From the NCBI GenBank assembly GCA_037447655.1, contig JBBHKE010002521.1:117501-145481 (forward strand): DNA of 27,981 nucleotides, given 5' to 3'. A program made the position numbers and the translations under genes. The stretch is from Zygnema cylindricum (lineage: Eukaryota > Streptophyta > Zygnematophyceae > Zygnematales > Zygnemataceae). The first letter of the stretch is position 1. The number at the start of each line of letters is the position of its first letter. Below the pieces are notes generated by a model. The model ran no database searches. It was given only the letters and a program-made list of their open reading frames with translations, and was not told the origin of the DNA. Shown here in pieces: positions 21,841 to 27,981 of this stretch.

Positions 21841-21955
21841 TGTAGAAATAAAAGGTTATTTTAGTATTTTCTAGGTTTTGTAAAATGCATAAAGAAGTAG
21901 AGGCAGCCTGCCTGTAACTCCTCTCTCTAGCTCCCACACTTGTCGCAGAGTTGCA
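21841..21955 (+). repeat. 3' LTR with large internal deletion (115 bp left)
   Basis: The first about 105 bp match the 5' LTR (TGTAGAAATAAAAGG ... CACACTTGTCG). The sequence then jumps to the last few bases of the LTR (AGTTGCA), directly followed by the TCAAT duplication. About 900 bp are missing with both ends preserved. Confidence 0.85.
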
Positions 21956-22056
21956 TCAATCGCAACCGATCCAAAATCCGACAATTGTGTACGGAGAAAA
22001 GACAATTTAAGCGACAAAATAAATAACTTACACTAATAGCGATACACGGTGTACTG

Positions 22057-23006
22057 TACTTTACTGTACTATTCATCACCCATGACCTGAAAATCGGACA
22101 TAATTCGGGTTTTGCCAACTTGAACCGTCTCATATCCTGTTCCCACCAAAAAAAAAATTCACTTCGCAACATACGGGCGTTCGAATAATATACAGATTTC
22201 TGAGCACCGACTTTTTTGTTTTCGGAATTTTTCGGAAAACCGTACTAACGAACTTCCTCAAAATATTGGGATATATTTAAGTCAGGTTAAAGTAGGGTAC
22301 TTTTTTGAAACATGCCAACGGTAACTTGGAAAACTGAAGTAGGAAAAACAACATCCGAACGGCTATTTCGTTGTTTTCGCGCGATAAATTTGCAGGACTT
22401 GGAACCACCGTTGTCGTCCTTTTTGAAAACCTGCAGGTTTGTTTGCGCGCCTTTGTTTGATGACGTCAAAGCGTGTGACGTGTCACAAAACACCTTCAAT
22501 CGGAGTTAGGTGCCAAAATTTTGGCGTGAACAAGACCCGTTTTCCGATGAGTTCTCGGAAAATCATCGGAATGGGCAAAAATTTCAAATGCTCCGGTGGG
22601 AACATGCTATCAAAGAGGGAAACACTTTTCACCAGCATCTTGATAGAGTTGCATATCTTAGACCTACCCTAGCGCTTTGATACAGGGGCAAAAGTGGTGC
22701 GTGATATTCAATATTATTGCGTCAGCTGTAATCCATCGCTTCACGTTAACGGGATAAAAAATCACGCATTGACGGTGGAATGTTCATGCATTTACAACGT
22801 AGTCCAAAAGTACGCCCATACAATATGCCTGTTGTACGCAAAACATAACATATGACCTTACGACCCATATTGTATAGGTCGCAAAATGAAAAAAATTGTA
22901 ACAGGATTGAGTTGCACATCGATCGATAGAGAATTAAACGTCATGTCTAAATTTTGAAAAACATTCGGACAAAAAAATATTATTCTGTGAGTTTTGAGGT
23001 ATTTTT
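22057..23006. other. No gene seen
   Basis: AT-rich DNA with short open frames only (at most 81 codons, no motif). Confidence 0.5.
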
Positions 23007-23196
23007 TATTTAAACCGTCAGATTTGGACCATCGGACGGCCGCTGATCAAAGGAAGCTATCTAAGAAGATCACATTAAAAGCCCATAACACAACTTACGA
23101 TAGGACTATTGTCGGTTTTTGGACGATCGAACTGTCGTTGATCAAAGTAGAGATTTAAGAAGATCACATGACAAGCCCATAGCACAACTTATGTTA
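23007..23196 (+). repeat. 95-bp tandem duplication
   Basis: Two units with period 95 share GGAC(C/G)ATCG, (C/T)TGATCAAAG, TAAGAAGATCACAT and AAGCCCATA(A/G)CACAACTTA. Confidence 0.85.
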
Positions 23197-23329
23197 AAGG
23201 CACCTACAAATGGCCTACAATGGAAACGAATACTTTTGAACTATGATTTACAACAATATAAAAAATCATCGTCGTGACTTTTGACAAGCGGTCAACGTCA
23301 TAATAGCTTTTGTGCTTTTGTGCTCTAAG

Positions 23330-24145
23330 AGTATGTCCCCATGTACTTAGAACTTAGCTAACTTACTTTGTATTTTAGCACGGATCCGCCGGACCCGGAT
23401 TTTAAGTGTCCCTATGTGTAATGGTAACTTACGTTTGTGAAGATTGTATACCTCAACCATACCTGTGACGGTTGTCAACGTCTACAACCTGTCATGTCGC
23501 ACGTTTTTTTTTGGAACTGCGTGTGACACCGCGTGTGACGTCGCATGTCTTACCGTGAAATTGTAAACGTACTGCCTTCCAACTTGTGCGGTTTCACGGT
23601 CGAAGAAGATGCGCTTTGCCTTCGCGTCTCCTGTGCGCTCGAAGTGAAATGGCAACAGAATTTCGAGACCCCTGCAAAAAAAAAAGTAATGGACGAAAAC
23701 GGACAAAACCAAACAGATTGTGTTCTTTTCTTCGTCGTATTAAACGAAAACGGACAAAACATAGCGAGTTATGTACTTTTCTTTGTCCATGGAAATCGAA
23801 TGAAATTTTTTGAAAATTACGGCATGTGCGAATATATGTTCCTATTTTTTTATCAAAAACACCTAGTTTTAAAACACATCGCGCAAGTCTTTTAAATATA
23901 AGGTTGAAGATGACGTTTTTTGTCGTGGAAGTTGGTCAAAAAACAAAAGACGACAAATTTTCGTACATCCTAAGTTCGAGTATGACGCAAATTGTACTCT
24001 ACAAATTTGTGATTCCTTCGTACGATTGCAACTTAGGCAGTACGACGCTAAGTTTTACAGAAAAACGACCGAAAAAAACCCATACTTATGCACATGGGGA
24101 CATACCCTAATCCAATACGTAGTGACTATCATGGTATTGTCCTCC
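23330..24145 (+). repeat. Copy 1 of a ~0.8-kb dispersed repeat
   Basis: It aligns in the same orientation with 26690-27485. Shared landmarks include GGACCCGGATTT, GTGTCCCTATGTGTA, GTCAACGTCTACAA, TTTCACGGT(C/T)GAAGAAGATG, GAGACCCCTGCAAAAAAAAA, AACGGACAAAAC (twice in each), GGTTGAAGATGACGTTTTTT and CTAAGTTTTACA. Identity seems about 75 % with many indels. The 116-codon frame at 23545-23895 is not kept in copy 2, so it is probably noncoding. Confidence 0.85.
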
Positions 24146-24496
24146 AAATTTTTGTTGCAATTAATTGTACGATTTTCAAAAAGCAGATTTCATTCGGCCG
24201 CCTTTGAACCGTAGATCTAAAAGTTATGAACGACATTCTTTGTAAGTACAGTACGCTCCTCGATCGATTTTTCGTTTAAACTTGTGAAAACACTTTTTGG
24301 AAACACCTGAGTGTACGTCATAACCTCTCGAGTTGTTTGGTCATTGATTATTGTTGATATGACTTTGCAAAGAATTCTCGATTCTCTTTCACGTGTAATA
24401 GTTCGTCCGAATCAAAAGTGAGTTCGAGCGTAAAATTGTATCGTACGGTTGTTTTTAAATTATCAAAATCATGTTTTAGCTTTGCGTTGGGCTCTA

Positions 24497-24718
24497 GTAC
24501 ACCGTGAATCGCTATTAGTGTAGTGTTATTGTTAATGTTTTTTTCGTCACTTAAAACATCTTCTCTTTGTACACACTTGTCGGATTGGGGATCTGACGGT
24601 TGCGATCGAAAGATAAAATTCTCAGCTTGCGATTGGCTACATGAAATTAAAAATCGGACGAGTGTGTACAGATAAAAGATATTTTAAGTGGCGAAAAATT
24701 AGGGTTAACCCTAATAGG
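24497..24718 (+). mobile_element. MITE of the CAGTACACCG family
   Basis: It starts TA|GTACACCGTGAATCGC. An inner inverted repeat of about 50 bp pairs TCGTCACTTAAAACATCTT...GTACACACTTGTCGGATT (24547-24595) with its complement at about 24648-24700. The right end stops at CCTAATAG, where the hAT-like element begins, so the last about 15 bp are missing. Confidence 0.85.
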
Positions 24719-26310
24719 CAGTGCTGGGTATCTGGTAAATTCATATCGCGATAATTTCGATATTTGATATAACGAATATCGATCGAGCAAAATCCTCAAT
24801 ATATCGTACCGAGACCAACATAAATCATCGCGATATATAGTATTTTTTTAAATTTAATATTTTATATTTTTATATAATATGTAATTTTAGCGAAAAAAAC
24901 AAATTGTCTGATACGCCACGTACGACGTGATTTTCGTTCCGTGACTTAGGGTGGACTTCCATTATCTAAAAAGTGGGGTTTTTTACTAACGCCCGTACCG
25001 TTTCGTACAGGTTTGTACATATTTTTTTTTTCAACGAAAACAACATTACTGAAAATCCTCTAAGGTTGTATGCGTAAATTAGGACCGTCGGATTCAATTA
25101 TACTTTTTATCCGTGACGCCACATCACCAACCTACTGTTTGTTAAAACTGTGCACAAGGAGGACAGTCCTCGAATACAAAACGTGTAAAAATAGGTCACG
25201 TGGAAAAAGAAAAAAAATCCACGATGAGCGCGCGCATATGTGCATACACTTCGCAAGGGCCATGTGCCTTCTACCAGGTGGCTGCGAATCTGCCGAAATT
25301 ATCCCGTCATGCTCCCATCATCAAAGTTTTGCCGCTGCCTTTTTGTCGTTGCGTTTTGAAATTTTGGATAATACATTTAATGCCCTATGTACGAGTCAAT
25401 AATTACCTTATAAAACATATTTATATATTAATTACCTCATAATACAGATATCTCATTGTACAGATATTTCCTCCGTGGGTACGGGTATTACCTCCGCTCG
25501 TACAGATATTGCGTTCAGACTTTGCATTCTAAGATTCTTTCAAGATTTTAAGCATCTAATATTAACCTACGTGTTTCCAACCAGAATGAGCCACGCAAAT
25601 AAAATGTGATTTACTGTCGCGACCTAATAGAAGGCACGCCCTTTAGTAAAATTTTCTGTACAATTACTGAGACGTCTAATGGAAGTCCTCCCTTAAAGGT
25701 AGACGCCGCAAAATGTAACCGACAAAAAGTACTAATTCTGTAATTCATATAATTACTTATTTGGGGTATGGTTACATCAGGAGGTCTTTGTAATAGTACG
25801 GACAGCAAAATTTATGTATTACAAGCCTCGGTTACATCGCGTATCGTGTGTAAACAAGTTTTTACACACGTGTTTTGATTTGAGTGGTTCCTTGTAATTG
25901 ACAATCAAATCTCTAAAATCGTCAAAGATTTGAAAACCGACCATTTTCGTATGGAAATCCATACTTGCCTATTTTGTACGTGTACTTCGCAAGTATACCG
26001 CGTCAATGTATCTCAGAGATCTTCTTCACTCTGCTGACTTTCACTCTGCTGACTTTCAGGAAAAAACCGTATTTCTTTTTGGCAAAGATTTTACGGTCAC
26101 CTTGTCCCGAATGCACGTGACTTTGGAGACCTGTGAAAATTTTCATTTTATATTTTTTTAATGTTTCGATATATTGGCGATGCGATATATCTGCAATATA
26201 TTGACGATATATCGCGATATTTTGATTTTCAATATATCGGAGCGATATATCGATTATTGAACTTCGATATATATCGAATATCGGCAAAAGGTCTTCGATA
26301 CCCAACACTA
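24719..26310 (+). mobile_element. Nonautonomous hAT-like element with cgatat-rich ends
   Basis: The left end CAGTGCTGGGTATC pairs with GATACCCAACACTA at the right (12 of 14). Both subterminal regions (24740-24850 and 26160-26285) are dense in CGATAT/ATATCG palindromes. The YAGTGyTGGG terminus and subterminal repeats are typical of hAT elements. No transposase is visible inside and no 8-bp duplication is found at the junctions. The interior holds a 110-codon frame (25070-25402) without motifs and a 17-bp tandem repeat (CTCTGCTGACTTTCA) near 26027. Confidence 0.65.
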
Positions 26311-27573
26311 CACCGCGAATCGCTATTAGCGTACATGATGCTAATTGGGGTACCTCTTTTTTTAAGGCAAATTCTCAAATAAAATAAAACGCTAAATGTT
26401 TCTGAACGTTATTTGAGGTACCTCGCTCAATACGGTTCATAACTGTAATTTAGTGCTCTTTCAAATAGTGTGGTGTACGGACTCTCAGATCTGTACTATT
26501 TCGTACCTTTTTAAATTCAATAGTACAGAAAATATAATAATATATAATTGCGTAAATATTTTCCGGCATACGCAGATGTCAAAAAAACGCGACGGCGTAC
26601 GATTTGAACAATTTTGTACATCTACATGTCTTAGTGTTGACATATTATGTGCCGAAATTTTTTACAAAGCAGTTTACAAATTAGTGCGTCTCTATGTACT
26701 TCAAACTTAGAGGTTTTTTTTTGTTTTTTAGCGCAGATCCGGCGGACCCGGATTTCGGGTGTCCCTATGTGTACCAAACGAAATTGTCACTTAGGGCGTG
26801 ACGATTGTATACGTCAACAATGCCCGTGACGGCTGTCAACGTCTACAATCTGTGATGACCCACGTCATTTTTCGTAACTGCTTGTGACGTCGCGTGACTT
26901 TTCGTGACATTGTAGACCTACCGCCCTCCAGCCTGTGCCGTTTCACGGTTGAAGAAGATGCGTTTTGACTTTGCGTCTATTGTCGGCTCGACGTGAAATG
27001 GCATCGGAACCTTGAGACCCCTGCAAAAAAAAATCCGTACCGGATGGAAACGGACAAAACAAACTGTATACTTCTCTTTGTCGTATTAAACAAAAACGGA
27101 CAAAACATAGCGAATCGTGTACACTTCCACGTCGCTTGAAATCGTTTGATTTTTTTGTACAAAACATTACACGTGCGAATACGTGTTATTATTTGTTTAT
27201 ATAAAATCCTTAATTTTAAAACACATCGGCCCTGTATTTTAAAGATAAGGTTGAAGATGACGTTTTTTGTCGTCGAAGTGGGTCGAAGAACACAAGACGA
27301 CAAGATGTAGTACATTTTAAATTCGATGATGACGCAAAATGTACTTCTCCTTTTTTCTATTTTATTGTACGGTTGAAACTTACGCGGTACGGCTCTAAGT
27401 TTTACAAGAAAACGACAGAAAAAAACCCTTACTTAAGCACACAGAGATGCACCCTTAGAGTACATGATAAATTAGTATCATGGTGTACCCGAAAAAACAC
27501 AATTTACCGTAAAGTACGCTAATTGTTTCATTACGCTATATTTTTTATTACGATAATAGCGATTCACGGTGTA
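26309..27573 (+). mobile_element. TIR element of about 1.27 kb
   Basis: The left end TACACCGCGAATCGCTATTA pairs with an inverted copy ending at 27573; 21 of 23 bases match. A second, tandem right-type terminus (CTAATAGCTATACGCGGTG) follows at 27574-27592. Inside are AATAGTGTGGTGTACGGA, shared with 4.87 kb, and copy 2 of the 0.8-kb repeat. No transposase is seen, so it is nonautonomous. Confidence 0.7.
26690..27485 (+). repeat. Copy 2 of the ~0.8-kb dispersed repeat
   Basis: It matches copy 1 at 23330-24145 (landmarks listed there). Unlike copy 1, it lies wholly inside a TIR-bounded element. Confidence 0.85.
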
Positions 27574-27632
27574 CTAATAGCTATACGCGGTGTTGCGTCT
27601 TTCTCCCCTCTGGACTACAACAGTACAAAGCC

Positions 27633-27981
27633 ATGTTGGAGCTCCTTTCAGAGGACATTCTCTGCCACGTGGCGGCAGTAGACGGATGGAAACCGTCACA
27701 AATAGCATCCATGGCCGTATTGTCACGTCACATGGAAGCCATGGTTCGCCGCCACGTTTGGCGCGGTTATTGCTATTGGCAGTCAGATGAAGTCACACGG
27801 GAATTAGTGGAGGAGGGAGAGAGGTCTGCAGGGAAGGGAAGAGATGAGAGGGAGATTTGTGAAACCGAAATTTTAAAGGAGGCTCATATGGAAGTCAAAA
27901 TGGAAAAGGAAAGTGGAAACGACATAGGGAGGGAAGTAGCGAGGGGGAGGGAGATAGAGACGGAGCGAGGCAAGAAGAGGG
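27633..27981 (+). CDS. Probable F-box protein, N-terminal part, runs off the window
   Basis: An uninterrupted frame of 116 codons starts at ATG 27633 and is still open at the window end. Residues 1-45 read MLELLSEDILCHVAAVDGWK, then QIASMAVLSRHMEAMVRRHV. This fits the F-box pattern (L-x-E-D-I-L, a helix break, then (A/S)xxxxxSRxxxxxVxxxxW). F-box proteins recruit substrates to SCF ubiquitin ligases through SKP1. The part after about residue 55 is strongly charged (E, R, K) and GA-rich, which could be a real linker or a low-complexity extension. The C-terminal substrate-binding domain is outside the window. No TATA box is evident, and the frame starts only about 60 bp after a transposon end. 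Confidence 0.6.
   Translation, partial: MLELLSEDILCHVAAVDGWKPSQIASMAVLSRHMEAMVRRHVWRGYCYWQSDEVTRELVEEGERSAGKGRDEREICETEILKEAHMEVKMEKESGNDIGREVARGREIETERGKKR

Larger units (their letters stand above)
15318..21955 (+). mobile_element. Copia LTR retrotransposon, 6.6 kb, inactive
   Basis: It is flanked by the 5-bp duplication TCAAT (15313-15317 and 21956-21960). The order is 5' LTR, primer-binding site, gag, protease, integrase, reverse transcriptase-RNase H, polypurine tract, shortened 3' LTR. Integrase before reverse transcriptase defines Copia (Ty1). Visible lesions include a frameshift near 16440, TAG at 17198 and 17303, a nested solo LTR in protease, frame changes near 18860, 19380 and 20400, stops at 19733, 20389, 20466 and 21030, and further stops near 21100 and 21463. 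It cannot encode a full polyprotein. Confidence 0.95.
15190..22056. mobile_element. MITE (about 230 bp without inserts) split by the Copia element
   Basis: The left terminus CAGTACACCGTGTATC starts at 15190 and its inverted copy ends at 22056. Over 27 bp the two termini differ at two positions. Each is flanked by TA (15188-15189 and 22057-22058). Removing the Copia element and one TCAAT copy leaves about 225 bp, similar to the MITE at 24497. The halves align with that copy in reverse orientation: for example CCAATC..AAGCTGAG on the left, and TTGTCGGATT plus GGTTGCGAT on the right (minus strand). Confidence 0.85.

Noticed and set aside
23545-23895. 116-codon frame in repeat copy 1
   Set aside because: The aligned region of copy 2 does not keep the frame, so it is unlikely to encode a protein.
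25440-25520. Repeated GTACAGATAT units, considered as a CRISPR-like or minisatellite array
   Set aside because: Only about three irregular copies without constant spacing; GTAC words are common throughout the window.

Overview
This looks like nuclear DNA from a land plant or close streptophyte relative. A split homeobox gene carries a plant-specific WUSCHEL-related (WOX) homeodomain. The largest element is a Copia LTR retrotransposon whose primer-binding site is a perfect complement of the plant initiator tRNA-Met anticodon arm, as I remember that tRNA. Noncoding DNA is AT-rich, full of dispersed repeats, and probably more than 80 % of the window. The species cannot be named from the sequence.

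Layout. 254-2703 (minus): a WOX13-clade gene whose five exons can be joined with consistent phases. Its second exon starts in a tandemly duplicated acceptor region. 2704-8500: no secure gene; it holds GTAC-rich repeats, pieces of a TIR repeat family, one possible small membrane-protein exon (5555-5705) and about 500 bp of polypyrimidine DNA. 8505-10510 (minus): a decayed DDE_1 (pogo/Jerky-like) transposase. 10711-11672: a solo LTR with a 5-bp target duplication. 11700-13210: a degenerate minus-strand coding-like tract. 13400-15180: no gene seen. 15190-22056: a three-level nest, in which a ~230-bp MITE was split by a 6.6-kb Copia element, and that element's protease region was later split by a reversed solo LTR of a related family. 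22057-27573: repeats, including a 95-bp tandem duplication, a ~0.8-kb repeat present twice, another copy of the MITE, a hAT-like element with 'cgatat'-rich ends, and a ~1.27-kb TIR element. 27633-27981 (plus): the N-terminus of a probable F-box protein gene that runs off the end.

Only the WOX gene and perhaps the F-box gene look like functional host genes. The Copia element has stops and frameshifts in every domain, and the transposase has at least three in-frame stops. The TIR family has TA-type flanks and CAGTAC... or GTAC... ends typical of Tc1/mariner-pogo elements. A transposase of the class decaying at 8.5-10.5 kb could once have mobilised it, but that link is inference.
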